In this document: positions 1 through 13,300 of the stretch, in pieces
Layout: each line of letters begins with the position of its first letter
Numbering within the stretch: the first letter of the stretch is position 1
Assembly: GCF_036417845.1 (NCBI RefSeq)
Contig: NC_089985.1
Span: 26,184,583 to 26,248,582 of the forward strand
DNA from: Apteryx mantelli
Lineage: Eukaryota; Chordata; Aves; Apterygiformes; Apterygidae
Direction: 5' to 3'
DNA: 64,000 nt
The notes under the pieces: model-generated
What the model was told of the DNA's origin: nothing
What the model saw: only the letters and a program-made list of their open reading frames with translations
The model's database searches: none
Position numbers and translations under genes: made by a program

Positions 1-3000
1 TGACCAAAATAGAAGCAAAGATAATTATTTTTGCTAAGGTTTCCTTTTTGAATGGGGAATAATTCTCCAGTGTTCATATTTCCCTTGGTATTCAGAGAGG
101 CATAAGTCAGTGGAAATATTCATAGTGACATCAGTGAGCCTTGGATTTCAGCCCAGGGTGAGTTTCTCTGCATTTCTTCTGCTTGGCAATTAGGTATTGA
201 ACTGTGGTGTCCTCTTACGCAAACACTGCATGAAGTCACAAGAGAGGCTAAGATATTGCCGCTTTTCAGTTGTAATATGGAGAGTTTGAGAATAATACAG
301 TGAAACAATATTAGATCCAAAGCGGTTATTATTGTTTTCAGATACTTTTTGGCCAAGTAGTTGTTGAAAGTTACCTGATCATACAGAAGACGGATCCATT
401 GTTCCACGTTGTAATATCTTCCTTTTCACAGTGGTCTGATTAATGATGGTGTGAAGAACCAATTTGTTGTGTAACCTGAATAATTTAATGTCTGCTTCTC
501 AAATTTGGACACTGTGAACACTTTAATTTTGAGATAGAGAAGATTCCTGTCATCTAAACAGCTTATTACTCCCTTTTCAAGTATATTCATCTCTGTTGAT
601 TTTCTGCACCAGTTGAAACATGAAACAGAATTACAGTTAATCTAAATGAGTGACATACCCAACTGGATTTGTTTTTAAAGTAAAAATAAAATAAATTTAA
701 CAAGAGGCTGGCTTTTTATACAAGACTTAGGGGGTATCTGGGAGATGTGGAGGGCCAAGAAGGACCAGACTTGGCAATACTTACAGACAATGTGACTGCA
801 TTTGAGACAACCAGAGGGACTTTATGCCACTCTATGCTCAGTACATAAAATATTTCACAACTCGTTTAAGGAGTGTTTGGATAAAGGCACTTACATTTGT
901 TTGAGCGCCTTTGTAAATAAAGATTTTTGATCTTAGGAGTTTACATTCCAGACTAGAAAAGAGAAGTAAATGGTAATTATTAAACATATAGCATACAAAA
1001 ACATCTTTTTAATTCATTTGTGAATGCAGAGTAGATAGATATCATTGGTATAGGTAAACAAAAAAACCTACAAATATTGGAATTACTTACTTTTCTAATA
1101 GTTTATAAAGGGCTTTTTCAGGGTGGGGGCGGAATTCCTGCTGCAAACATGATAGAGATTCCTATTCCTCACCAGGTGGTACTTGAACCATATTATTCTG
1201 AAGAGTCAGGGAAGGGCTCCTGACTGATAAGCATGGATTGGCAAGGAATTATTTCTGGCAAATTGTGTTTTAAAAAAAAAAGGGGGGGGGGAGCGGAGGG
1301 AGGTGTCTGGCTCTGTTGCGAGTTCCTAGACATGAGCTGTAGCAGACAAAGTGCAGGCTAGACATGTAAGCATGTAGTCTTCAGCTTAGTATTTCATAAT
1401 CAAACTATGTAAGATGCACAACAAATGTTACTATTAAAAGGTGTTGTTATGATTACAAAAAGGATTGAAATCTATGTTGTATTTTTGTCTTTCTGCTTGC
1501 TTTTTATGGCAGATCACCTCAAATAGTCTCTGCTTTACTTAATAATTCTGGTTACATCTGTATCTATAGACTATCTAAATCTGTAAGGATTTTTTAAAAG
1601 TATATATTTTTAAAATATATATATTTAAAAAAAAATTTAAGATAAAAGAATTGTTGGAGTGGGTTTAACCCTTTCTTGAGTAGAAATGTGACGTATCAAG
1701 ACAGCTGAAGAAAATACAGAAGAAAACATAGTTCACTTGAATCTCATTGGAACAGCGCAACAAAATTGACAAGTTTGTGAATAATGTACTGAAGTCATTC
1801 AAGTGCCCAAAGGTTTCTTGTGGTGCATCAGACACTGATCAGTATCAAGAATGTTCTGGGTGAGTCGGTGATTTCAGCTGTCACGAGTTGCTTCTTCATT
1901 CCTATCGCAAGCAATAGTTTCCACCCTGGGAGTATCGCTAGGCTTGCTGCTCCTGCCAAAAGGATCATTGGCAGCAGGTCGCTGTGAATCAGAAGGTATC
2001 GCTGCGGCAAGGCCTTGAGCCGCTGCCGCAGGCAGCTGCCTGTGAGCACCTGCTTCTGTCTCTATATCCTAGCAACAGGAAAGATGAGTTTGGCAAGAAA
2101 GTCCATGTAGAGAGTTAATGTAGTGTAGAGGAAAAAAAAAAACCCTAAGGACAGTCTCAGCTGTGTTGTCTAATTTTTCTTCTAGAAGTCTGATTTATGA
2201 TAGTTTGCTTCCAAATAGATATTGCTAGCTGCTCTGCCGTTATTCTCAGCTGAGTGAGTTGCTTTCCACCAGTCTTGTAAATTCAGACCCAGGTCCTGAG
2301 AGGACGTCACCATCTGAAGGCTCTGAGCACCTTAAGGAGCTGCTTGTGGAACATGTAAATGGCAGTGCTTTTTAATTTTACTCGTACCCTACTGGCCTGG
2401 CAGTGACCGTGTCCTGGAAGCGCCTCCTGCCACGGTTGCACCCCGCCAGCTGTAAGGAGTGGGCGCTGGCCCTGACCTGGGGGCTCCTTGGGACGTGACC
2501 GCAACGGACAAAACTCTGAAAATAAGAGTTAATTTGACTTACGATGCAGCTTCCTGATTGACTTGAGGCAAGCTAGGACATTTCTTGCTGCCTCCCTCAC
2601 CAGCTGTAGAGCTGGTACAGCCCCAAAGCTGCTGACTGCCAGAAATGAAGAAGTTTTCAGGCAGATCAGTGAGCTGAGGGGACTTGCTGGAGTCAGCTGT
2701 ACCAGGTGGCTGCACAACCACTAAAGCCAGTGCAGGAGAGATGGGAAATGTGGCTGTAAGAAGGGAGATCAAGAGCTGTTTGCGCAGCAGATACGACACA
2801 GAAGCTAATCACAAAACTTTGGGGTTAGTTTACAGCATGACTGCTGTGGGAAACCAAATCAACTAGATGTAGCTCTCTACACATAGGAGCTTACATTTAT
2901 TGTCAAGGATGTAAAAGGTAAGTGGTAGAGTTTTCATTCACCTTGCAATAAATGCTGAATGGTGTCCCTTGGCTTTCAAGAACTGTGCAAGACAGATTGT

Positions 3001-4296
3001 GCTGAACTTGAAGTAAAATATGAATGCAGAAATGTAAACAAGTGAGCACTCGTATAATGTAAACAGAACAGTTGGACATGAAAAGATCACAGGCTAGTCT
3101 CTTAAACTTAATCTGCCTGTAGATTTATAGACAACTTGATAATAAACATGTTTTGCAATACTTCAATTTCCTTATTTTTCCAGCTGAAAACAAATGGTCC
3201 TTGTTCGGTTAGAACATGTAATACTGGCAAGTTATTGTTAACCCATGGCCCTTCGTCTTAATGGAACATAGTCCAAACAGAAAGCCTTTTGTTATTGTAA
3301 AAGGAAGAAAAAAAACAGCGATAGTTATTGCATGTTGTTGTGCAAAATGTAAAGTAAGACTAAAATTCTCTGGAGAGACCTGTAATGTGGACCCAGAAAG
3401 AGAAACATTTGGCATATCTCAGGATTAAGCTTTATGCTTAACTGCAAGGAATCTAACAAAAAAATGAGTGACATTCTGCTCTGTAAGTGTTTATGTATGC
3501 TACGTTTCCAGCAGTGAACAGGAATAGAAAGTCTCTGTATCTAATTACAAGAGGTTATGGTCTGCTCAAAACCAAAAGTTTTGCAGTTCAGACATTTAAC
3601 AGGCACAGGCCAGTAAAAATATTTGTACTGTTTACCATAGGTAGCCAGTAACAATGGAGGACACTATTAGTAACTTATGCTGTATAATCATGAGTTCAGG
3701 TAACACGACCATCAAACCTGTTTGAGTGTACTTCTGACACGGGGTTGTGGCTGCCTGGAGAAATTAATGCAAATGAGCTTCTATTAATAGTGCAGAACAG
3801 TAGAACAAAAGAGAAACGCAAGAGTTCAACTCTGGTGTGTCTTTAGCTTCTCTAGGTGTTTCTCAGCAGTGGTATTTTTGTTGTGTTTTTAACCACTTTA
3901 TGCTGTGCCTGCTTTCTGTTATCCCTTTTAGCCTGGAAGAGGTGTGTGAGCTGAGCTGTTTGCTTCTCTTTGAACCAGAGCTAGATGGTGATTAACTCAT
4001 GCAGTGAGTTTAATCAGTGCTCTGGAAGCTTCTACTTTTAGATAGACTTTTCTCAGTTGCAGTTTGAATCTGGCATGAATCTTCAAAACTGAGCTTTTAC
4101 AGTAGTTTTTCTAATTAAATATATCGAACAATGGCAGAAAACATAATAGTGGAATGTGTTGGCTGTAATTTTGCATGTATTCATGCATGTTCCTAGGGTG
4201 TAATGTAGAGGGAAGAAAACGGGCATTCTTTCATGGCTTGCTTCTTGTTGCAATATGAATTCAGCTGACTTTGTTTCAACTTCTTCTTTGCTCTAG
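1..4296 (+). other. SYDE2: SYDE2 terminal intron (partial)
   Basis: This is the sequence upstream of the last SYDE2 exon, ending in the acceptor ttgctctag at 4296. I read it on the + strand for RhoGAP or C2 coding segments and found none that I could support, so the window seems to start inside the final intron. It holds an A-run/G-run near 1271-1291, a GC-richer patch at 2300-2520 with no convincing protein, and otherwise ordinary AT-rich DNA. Confidence 0.6.
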
Positions 4297-4799
4297 TACA
4301 TCATTCAACTGCCAAAGACCCAACACATCTGAATGCATTTTCAGAGCACCCGTCATCCCTGAATTACCTGAGACCTAAGAAGCAAAGACCTCAGATGTTG
4401 AATTTGAGTGGTACTGAAATGTCTGGGGTTCTTAGGCCAAGACCGGCAGGTCTAGACAGCCCTTCGAGTAACCGCTATGCAGGAGACTGGAGTAGTTGTG
4501 GGGAAAACTATTTCTTAAACCCAAAAGAGAGCCCAAATGAAGCAGATTACGATGATGTCCCTTCGGAAGACACAGGAAGTGGGGATGATAGCAGCAAAGT
4601 TGATGGGTCAGATAGCCTGATAAAGCACCCACAGTCCATTCCCAAGGAACACACATTTCAGAGCTATTTGACAATGCAAGGGATCGATTCAGCAGTGGAC
4701 CACAGAGCGAACCTCAAAGACCTGCAGGAAAGCATTGATACTCTGATAGGAAACCTGGAAAGGGAACTCAACAAAAACAAACTAAATATGAGTTATTAA
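4297..4799 (+). CDS. SYDE2: SYDE2 last coding exon (C-terminus)
   Basis: C-terminal exon of synapse defective Rho GTPase homolog 2, a RhoGAP family protein. The exon starts after a clean acceptor (polypyrimidine then ctctag, 4291-4296). It enters with two bases of a split codon, stays open in one frame from 4299, and ends at TAA 4797-4799, giving about 166 residues. The encoded tail has a basic start (RPKKQRP), an acidic segment ([15 protein letters not shown]), and a helical end ([15 protein letters not shown]) that could form a short coiled coil. The C2 and RhoGAP domains would lie in upstream exons outside the window. The name rests on a remembered match to the human C-terminus and on synteny, because human SYDE2 converges on WDR63/DNAI3 in this way. 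No internal ATG is needed as a start, since the exon is spliced. Confidence 0.82.
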
Positions 4800-5456
4800 T
4801 TCCTGTCCTGCACGATGCCTCCTTCTAGTGCTTCTCTGCCCCTCACCTGGCTCCCCATAAAGGCGTGTGGAGTGCCTGTTTCCATAAACACACCATCATA
4901 AGGCCATGGTCCACCTTGAATTAACAAATCCATTTTAAGACATTCCATTATGTTTCGACATTTTTGTTAGAAGAATGTGTTGGCCTGATCCTCTGGTGTT
5001 TGAGACAGAAACATAGAGAACATGAAGTGATTCTACAAAGTGGTGGCATTTTCTCCCGAAAAATACTATGCACTTAGGCAGTTTGGGCAATATCTGACAG
5101 AAGACAAAGCAACATCTCTGCTATCTGTAACAACTAGAACTCCTCGTTCCCGAGATTTTAATTCTGGTACAGACGCTCCTCCCAGAAGAGGATTAACGCT
5201 GCTTGGCCTGAGATTTGCAGCATGAACTTTAGATAGACTCATTTTACTATATATGCAATGGCTGCTATGAGAAATGCTTTATATATATATAATATTTATA
5301 TATAAAGTTTTAATTGTACAATTATTAATGTATTCATGTATTAACACTTTTCAGTAATTATTTAAACAAGCAAGAATTAAATATTTTTCTAACCTTGTTT
5401 GTATATATTTATGTATAAATGTGCATGTGTCTGTAGCCACCTTTGAAAAGGAAAAG

Positions 5457-5462
5457 AATAAA
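5457..5462 (+). terminator. SYDE2: Poly(A) signal AATAAA, SYDE2 proximal
   Basis: Canonical hexamer AATAAA about 660 bases after the SYDE2 stop, in AT-rich 3' UTR-like sequence. It is likely a proximal cleavage signal. Confidence 0.5.
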
Positions 5463-5655
5463 AATTACGTAAGGGTACCATTTCTAAGAAAACATGTTTA
5501 ACGATGCCAAGGTTAAGTTACCCCTTCAGTAACATAGCATTTGATTTATGCACAGAAACATGTCCGGAGAGAAGGCAGGGTAAATGATTAATGTAAACGA
5601 CCTTGTGTGTTGCAGGAGCATCAGTTCACAGGTGTTGACTGTTAACCATACTTTT

Positions 5656-5677
5656 AAAAAAAAAAAAAAAAAAAAAA
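5656..5677 (+). repeat. Poly(A) run
   Basis: Uninterrupted A-run of about 22 bases inside the presumed SYDE2 3' UTR. No flanking LINE or SINE body is recognisable, so it may be a simple repeat; it could also cause internal oligo-dT priming in cDNA. Confidence 0.8.
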
Positions 5678-6812
5678 CAACTCAGATTAACTTTAAGGAT
5701 TTTCCAGGATTACTAGCAGTGAATTGTTCTGCTGTCTTTAAGGGGTAACAAGTATGCACAGTAAGGAGATGAAGGCACTGTTCATTTTTTAGGGTTCTTT
5801 TTCCATGTTTTTTGATACATAAAGAAGGCCTGGAAGGTGTTTACTTTTTAAAGACTTTTGGCTTTGTCCTTGTAACCTCTTACCTTATTTCTGACATTTT
5901 GATACTTGTTTTTTTCCAGTTTCAGGTAGTTTTGCTGAGGTACCGTTGGCTGACTGCTGGTTGTTAGAAGTGCTTAAGCTCTCTCTGGAAGAGAGGCAGG
6001 TCTCAGATCCTGCACAAAAGCAATTATTTTTTCTCTGAATCCTTTAGTTAAATTGGTCTCCAAAAAATGGAAAGCTGAGTTTTTACGCTGTCTGGGGCAT
6101 GTGGGTGGGATTGTAACCTGCTGTGGCTTGGTTAGATTCAGCTGTCGCCATGCTCTCAGATCATCTTTTATCTTTAGTCATTTATGGTGAATAATTAACA
6201 TTTCATGTTAACAAAACACATTCTTTGTTTAACCAAAAATAGTTATCAAATTGCTTACAGATTTTTGATAGTTGCTCTAACAAAAAAAGAAACAAACTCA
6301 TTGCTTTTCCTTTGCAGGTCACCCTCAGTGAGGAACGGGGGATTTGGAAGGGTCAGGGCTAGATGGTTATTTTGTTTTGAGACTTCAAACACCAAGTCTT
6401 TGTCAGCTGGCAGGGTAGAATTTAATTTTCTCTATCTTTTTGGTACAATGTTGACATCCCACCATGACTTTCCATTCACCATGTGGGTAAGTGCTTTTTT
6501 GCTAACACCATACTTCCATATATTACTTAATTGTAGAGTTATTTATTTACAGTAGCAAGGGATTAAGAATTGTTATGACAAATGTCGTCACTCTTTTTTA
6601 AGGAATTATTTTAGCATGGTTTCAAATGGTTTATTCAATCTCATTAATTTATTTTTTTATAAGTGTTAAAAGATGCAAAACAATTATTGCAATATAATAA
6701 TGTATGAAAATGTAAATTTAACCTGAAGCATTTATCAGTAAATCAATGTATTTTTTTAAACTTTTATACCTACAGAGTGTGCATACTTTTTAAACTATAA
6801 ATTTTAATTCTA

Positions 6813-6818
6813 AATAAA
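6813..6818 (+). terminator. SYDE2: Poly(A) signal AATAAA, SYDE2 distal
   Basis: Second canonical AATAAA, about 2.0 kb after the stop and within continuous AT-rich sequence. It is a candidate distal end of the SYDE2 transcript. Confidence 0.4.
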
Positions 6819-6899
6819 ATTTGAATTAAGAACAAAATTTGATTAAGCCTAGTTAGTGGTTATTTAAAGCCAGTCTTATCTGGTAATATGCACTGGCAG

Positions 6900-9800
6900 C
6901 ACATGTGAATTAATTTCATAGACATTTAATTTTTCAGAAGGTGTTTTGTTTGATGTTTTGTCTAGATTTACCCAGTGTTCCTGTTACATAATTAAAAAAT
7001 AATTTAAACTCAAAAGCAGTAATGTTTTAAGGAACTATTCAAACCTAATGTTTTGACAGCATTTCTTCACATTTTGCAGAGATTTTGATGCTTTTGGATA
7101 TAGCCTGTCTCCTGTATTGGGTGTGTAAATTTATTAAAAGTAGTTAAAAGATGTTTGCACTTAAAGTTCTTTGATAAATGGTATATGAAGTTTTCATTGT
7201 GTATAGTATTCTAGATCATGTAAATGAACACCTTTGAATAATTTTTGATGCATTTTTTGGGGTGTAAGCTTTTCTACAGGAAGGCTCAGTGCAGCGATAT
7301 GTTGTTCTGTCAGCTGTAAATTAACATTTTAACCTAACAACAGGAGAAATCAATGACCTGATGAATTGTATTAAAGTCAATCTAATTAGTTAATTAGAAA
7401 TATAGTATAAGCAAAGCCAATTTAATATTCACATTATTCAAATGAAATATCAGTTAATCTAATCGTGGCAACCTGTAGAGCACGTTTTGTATCCTAGAGA
7501 TCCCTCTTTGAATGCAACATTTCCCAAGTAGTATTTTATGTCGTATCTTGTGTGTGTGTGTATATATATATAATTACATAATTATTATATTTCGTATCAT
7601 TATATAATAAGATCTGGTCAAGTTGCATCTTTTTTAGGATTGTAATAGTTTCTGAAGAAGGAGGATTATTGGTGGAATTACCCTAATCTAGAAACACTAA
7701 ATGCGGAGATTAGAACAACCTGCTTCTACCAAAATAGAAGCAAGCATTTTTATACAGAAGGGCAGCATGGGCTTTGCAGCTGTGTGGTTGGGCCGTGTGG
7801 TCTTTGCAGGGCAGAGCTCCTACTGAGCCCTGTGGGCAAGGCCGGACACTTTGGCTACTGTACTAACATTTGTTGTTGACTTTTTGGTGTAACTGAGTTG
7901 GACATTCAAGATTAGCTTATGTTCTGCAGAGCCTCTTACTGCTACTAGAAGGGGTTAAAGTTAGAGGGTAGAGCATGCAGGTAAATTAGTTCAGGGAGCT
8001 GCTGTCCTTGGGGTGTGCAGACTTCCTTCAGGTGTGACCTTGATTTCCCAGGTAAAGTAAATTTCTGCAGGTGCTCTTGCAGAAACAGCTCCAAGACTCC
8101 CACCAAAATCACATGCAGACAGATTGTTCTAGACAAGTATGGGCATTTCTGGTATTTTTAGGTCTGGACAGCAATGTACGTGCTTGGCTGGGCAGCAGCC
8201 AGGAGTCCTAGACTGTAGTCTGCAGGGAAGAGAAGAAATGCCTCCGTAGGTCCATGCAGCTTTCTGCTGCCAAGCATTAAGGATAAAGTGCGTGTAAGCG
8301 GGGTCAGGAGTGAACCAGGCCAATTCACAGAGCTTTAATCCATTGCTGTGTTTTCAAACAGGACTGTCCAAATGCTGTTGCCAGCCATGGAAGCCCTCAC
8401 GCCTGTGACTGGTGAAAGCCGAGAGGCCCTAACAGGAAAACAGCACGCTGTGCCTGCCTTGTGCCTTTTACTGTTTTCCCCAAGCACGGTTAGTGGCTGC
8501 TGCTGGAGAGGTGATAGCAGCTAGATGGACCTCAGTGACTGCATTTGGTCATCAGTGCTTCTTCTAATGCCCAAAAATTGCTTACAAATACCCTGGTGTA
8601 GCCTCCTCAGTGGGTCTGTGATGAGCCACCCCACGGAGGAGTGATGTCTCCCGCAGCAGCAGTGCCTGGGCTCTAGCGGGAAGAGCTGGGCTGTGTGGTT
8701 AATCCAGCTCACAATGCATCTCTTCTGGTTTTTCAGCGTCCCAAACTGGCTTATTACAGGGTCGCACAAGAGACAAGTTGGGATTGCATGGGGTGTGGAG
8801 CAGAGGGAACAGCAGCATGAGCTTGGGTTGGCTTAGGCTGCTGGGGACCTGCATCCTCAGCAGAAATGTCAGATCTTGCTCACAGTCAGGCAGCTGAGCA
8901 CAGGGTTCAAGGTTTTTCTCATCTCTGATGAGCAACTCAGCTGCTGGGCTCTCTCAGGATACACTTGGATTCCCAAAGCAATGGGCTGTTCAGAAGATTT
9001 TGCATCTTTTCCCAGAACAAAAGGGGTCTCGCTAACATCTTTTGCCCCATCAGTGCCCTGGGGACACAGGCTGCCCACACCTGAGCCTCTGGAGAAGCAA
9101 GTCCTCTCACCTCTAGTTAGATGCACCAGCCTGCCTAGGGAGCACCGCGCGCATTGCTTTCCCGGGTGTGAGGTCTGCTTACCCTCGGGGTTTCGGGAGT
9201 GTGGTTTCCAGCTGAGAGCAGAGAAAAGCAGAACTGATGTGCCTTGCGAGCACCAGCAGGCAGGCAGGGAGGTCCTGCTGCCCCTAGCACGGCCCCCACA
9301 GGAAGCAGGACGAGATGCCATCTTCTGAAGGGCCGTCCCGCAGTGGCTGCATCCACCTGCCTCCAGCACCACCTTTTCAGGCTTTGCCTCTGCTGTGTGC
9401 CTGTAGGTTGCAAGAAGCTTTAAGAACAACTTTATGCTCCTTCTCAGGTTGTGTTGTTGCTTTTAGAAGGTGGTGGTCAGTCATGCCCTCTGTGGCGGGA
9501 CTTGGTGGAGGTTTATTGGCTGAAAAGACTTTTTCCCCTTCCTCTTCTTCCCAAATGCATAATGTATGTGGTTGTTTATTAATGCACCAGGCAAGAAAGG
9601 TAGCTGCAGCTCTTCAGACGTGTTCTAAAAATAGAGAAAAACATCCCCAACAGAAGTAGATACTAAGGATTTTTACGGAATAAATCTAGTAAACCAGGGA
9701 CACATCCGGTACTTCTGCTGCCAGGCTATAACTCCTCCACCATCCTTCCCATCCCACAGTAGAGAGTTTGTTTTGTTTTTTTAACAGTAAAAATGTCTTT

Positions 9801-12800
9801 TGAAATAAAAAGTCTTCATCCAAAACTATGGAGCTAGCAACAGCTGAGAGATGGTTATTTGGGGCAGGAGGATTAGTGTTACCCTTCAGTGTAACTATGA
9901 TGCATTGGTTTTAAAATGTCATTATACACATTGAATGAACTGTTTCCCTCTGACGTTTTCCGAGCGGCAGGGGAAGCCCCGTGTTTTTGTCTTTACAACA
10001 GAGTTTGCTAGGCATAGTTAACCTGAGGAATGGCCTGCCACCAGGAATTTGAAGCAGGCCCTGCAGGTATTTGAACATGCAGGATTACATTGCAGAGGAT
10101 AAAAGATCAAGGTGGGATATATAATCTCATGTCTCAGGGTGTACAAATGCATTTGCTCACAGTAATTAGGAGGAAAATGGCTCTCTGGAAGGCTTCTCCA
10201 CTGCTGTTGTGCAGCTCCCCCCAAACTGCCCTGCCCTGGTGAGGGGGGCTCATCGGCAGAGCCGGACCTGCCTCCTGTTTCCCACTGTGTTAGGAAAATC
10301 CAGCTGAAACGTGGCTGTCTTCCAGCCTGCCAAACAAAGCTTATTTTGCAGTGTGTGCTTGTCTCTAGGCGGGTTTCAAACCCCACTGAAATCAAGGTGG
10401 CCAAGCTAGTGCTTCAGGGTGTAGGCAGACAGCACGGGAGCCGCCTGGCTGCGATCCGGCCCCGTGCACTGATGCTGGCGAAGCCTGAGCCTCCCTCAGC
10501 TGCACCACAGAGCTGCTGCCAAGCCCAGGCCCTGGGGGTTTACATGCTTTTAAAACCAGTACAACATTTTTAATTGGCAGAAATAATTTTTATCAAAACT
10601 CTAAAGAGTGCATCTGTGGTGCCTGGTGCCTGCATTTCTGTTAACACTGTGATGCTTTATTTAGCAAAATTCCTCTTCTCCGGCATGTTATTTCCTCTAC
10701 AAAGAGTGGAGATGGGCTGCTCCTGCCCAGCTCCCAAGGAGGCTAGTGGGAACTGTGCTCTCAGTGTCGGGGTCAGCAGGTTTAGGAAATCTCCTGTCTG
10801 GGAACGTGGAAGGATAAATTCATTAACCAAAGTCTCTCCCAAAACCCAGGAGGGCCAGATGCAAGGTGCTGGCCCCGGCCAGCTGGTGCCAGGAGCGGGG
10901 CAGCCCCGGGGCCGGGAGGGCAGGCCTGGCTCCGCCATGTGCCCGCGGCCTGGGCTGTGCAGCACTGCGGCGCTGCCGCTCCTCCACGTTGTAGCTGCAG
11001 AGCTACAAGGAAGGGAGGCGACTGGGGCTTTCCTGGCAAGTCATGACCAGGTGGTTGACTTCAGTGCATCTGTAGTTTGCAGCCCTGTTGATCAAAAATC
11101 TATGAAAGATGATCTGATGTGCTGTTCTAATGAAATCCAGGCCTGATATCCAAGAACTTGGCCTTTTAATTAATTGGTTCTGGGATATTTATGTACCTGT
11201 ATAAATCAGATTGTTAAATATTGGTTTAGCAGGAGAACCGTGTTTTCTTTCTGTTTAAGCTCTGACTGCAAACACCACATTGCAGGTATTAGGGATGTGG
11301 TTGTTGGTTTAATTTAGAGATAGCTTAATATGTAGAGGCAAGGAATATTATTACAATATTTAAATTTCAAATTAACATATGAAAAACTATTTTTCAAACA
11401 TGTTTGCTCCATTTTTATTTTTAGTGTCTCCCAGCAGACACAGAGTCCAATCCAGTGGCACTAAACCTGTCTTAAATCTGACCAAAGTTTAGCCAAAGTG
11501 ATAAACATATGTGATAGAGGAAGCCTGGCCCTAGGAAACTGAAGGGGTATGTTGTTAACAGCACCTAAAAACCTATTTGCAATGTGTGTTTCAGGACACG
11601 GGAGGCTCTCGCTGATCCTGTTTCATGACACCTGGGCTAGGCTTTGGTCTGAGCACTGGAACTGGCTATCGCTTGCCAGCGAAGTTCCTCTGCAAATCCC
11701 CATGTGTCAGTTGTCTTTTGTGCTCTAGTTTCTCCTGTGACCATATGGACATTTGTTTGACAGGAGTCTGTGACCCTCGAGCGGTTTGGTGAGTCACGGA
11801 AAGAGTGAATTCACCCGTATAGAGTTTAATCTGTTCTCCTCTGATACATTTAATTTCCACTTGACAGGCTCTGCTCAGTTACATGGTGTCTGACCTGACT
11901 ATTGAAACCTAGCAACAGGCAGAGTGCTACATCTGGAAAGAGTCATCTCTGTGGGCAAAGGATGGACATTAATATTAATGAGCTGTTACTCATTTACACT
12001 GGTAAATATTAAAGCTGCTGTATAACACAGTTCAGCATCTCTCAAGAATAATTCTTTTGAATGAAAGGCAAATAATCAACAGCCACAGTATGCTTAGTAA
12101 AAGCTGTTTTTTCTAAACAACATTAATTTCTTTGAGAGAACAGTATATTTTATGGGTTTGGCTTTCTGCTTGTTAAGCATTTGCCAGGCTTAAATAACAA
12201 TTGTTTTCTAATCTTATGATGGCAAATAAAACTGGTTCAGCCTCCAAAATTTGGAGGGCTTATGAAGAGTGTGTTTAGATCTATGTTTTCCATTCAGCAG
12301 CTCCAGTTTAATAATGTACATGATCCTTCCCTAAATTATCAATGAATGTAAGGATTCAGCAAAGGCAAGAGGCTCACCCTTCACTAAGTGTACTAAGTAA
12401 TAAAAGACTTCAAGCAATAGCTTGTGAATATTTGAGCTTTAATGGCTCATTGATTTATAAGAGCAATTTAGGATCTGTTTTTGATTTTTAAATCCTTTAG
12501 ATGAGACTGGAGCCTTTATGGAAGGAATTGCTCCTTCCTTCTCATGTGATACTGTGATAGGTGTCATCTGAGCTACACGCGTGCCCGCACACCTTCCCTT
12601 CTCCCCTGTGCAGCAGCAGCTCGGGGATCCCGGTGCTGGAGTCTCCGCTGGGAGTCTTCACTCTGGAGCGCATTCCATCACCACATCTCCAGACTGGGCG
12701 ATGTCCTGGACAGTGCTAAAACTACTGCTTGTCCTTGATTTTCTTCAGGAGAAGCGACTGCTTTCGGGCTGAGGGAGGAGATGCTTGCTGCAGCTAGGTA

Positions 12801-13300
12801 GCAGAATGTGGAGGTCTCTGCGAATAGGACTACTGGAATAGAACAGATTTCTCTCTGATGGGAGCAGGTGGACATAGGTTGCAGGGGTGAACACTGGAGC
12901 CTAAGTTTGACATGTTAAATTGTGTTTAAGATTTTCACAGCTTATAAAGTCCTGGACAGATACAGAGCAGCAGTTAATAGCCCACTTTAAAAACTACTAT
13001 TTAAACTACATATATATAAAAATATATACATATATAAACAATTTCATTATAACTCTATTAACGAAAGAGTGGAGGAAATATGCCCAAAACAGTTCTTCTC
13101 TACCCACACTTGTGAGTGAGTAAATGAATAAAGTTAATGATACAGTAATCTCTAAGTGCAAGATACTTAATTTCTGAAGCTAAAAATGTTCTATTGAATT
13201 ATATGTTGAATTACATATATACAGATCTCATAAGAAAGCAAAATAAGAGGTCCTGAAAAAAAGAAATGCCTACTGGTTTTAAGGTTGATAATGTTGTGCT
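6900..13300. other. Intergenic region between convergent SYDE2 and DNAI3
   Basis: Tail-to-tail spacer. The 7.75-11.15 kb part is GC-richer and gives overlapping open frames on both strands (such as 186 codons on - at 8869-9429 and 190 codons on + at 10574-11146). These lack domains and look like chance ORFs. The stretches around 7320-7480, 11150-11420 and 11940-12290 are AT-rich, with homeodomain-like and MADS-like words resembling vertebrate conserved non-coding DNA. The DNAI3 3' UTR must occupy the right end (below 13301), but no canonical AATAAA lies close to the stop on the - strand. Confidence 0.6.
7550..7573. repeat. (GT)n(AT)n microsatellite
   Basis: Alternating TG then TA dinucleotides in intergenic DNA downstream of SYDE2. 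Confidence 0.85.

Larger units (their letters stand above)
4800..6840 (+). other. SYDE2: SYDE2 3' UTR (probable)
   Basis: AT-rich sequence directly after the SYDE2 stop, with AT repeats near 5280-5305 and an A-run at 5656-5677. It contains two good poly(A) signals, at 5457 and 6813, so transcripts of roughly 0.7 and 2.0 kb 3' UTR are plausible. The exact end cannot be fixed from sequence alone. Confidence 0.5.

Noticed and set aside
1146-1232. Open stretch reading MIEIPIPHQVVLEPYYSEES
   Set aside because: Considered as an upstream SYDE2 exon, but the boundaries lack a polypyrimidine tract and the phase and homology are not convincing.
1828-2049. 73-codon - strand ORF with a hydrophobic stretch (LPMILLAGAASLAILPG)
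   Set aside because: Looks like a membrane segment but no family is recognised, there is no splice or poly(A) context, and it lies antisense in the SYDE2 intron.
8869-9429. 186-codon - strand ORF overlapping a 150-codon + strand ORF
   Set aside because: Both strands open over the same GC-rich stretch without domains or splice context.
10574-11146. 190-codon + strand ORF in the SYDE2-DNAI3 spacer
   Set aside because: GC-rich local composition, an overlapping ORF on the opposite strand, no recognisable domain and low-complexity Gly/Pro/Arg content; a chance ORF is the simpler reading.
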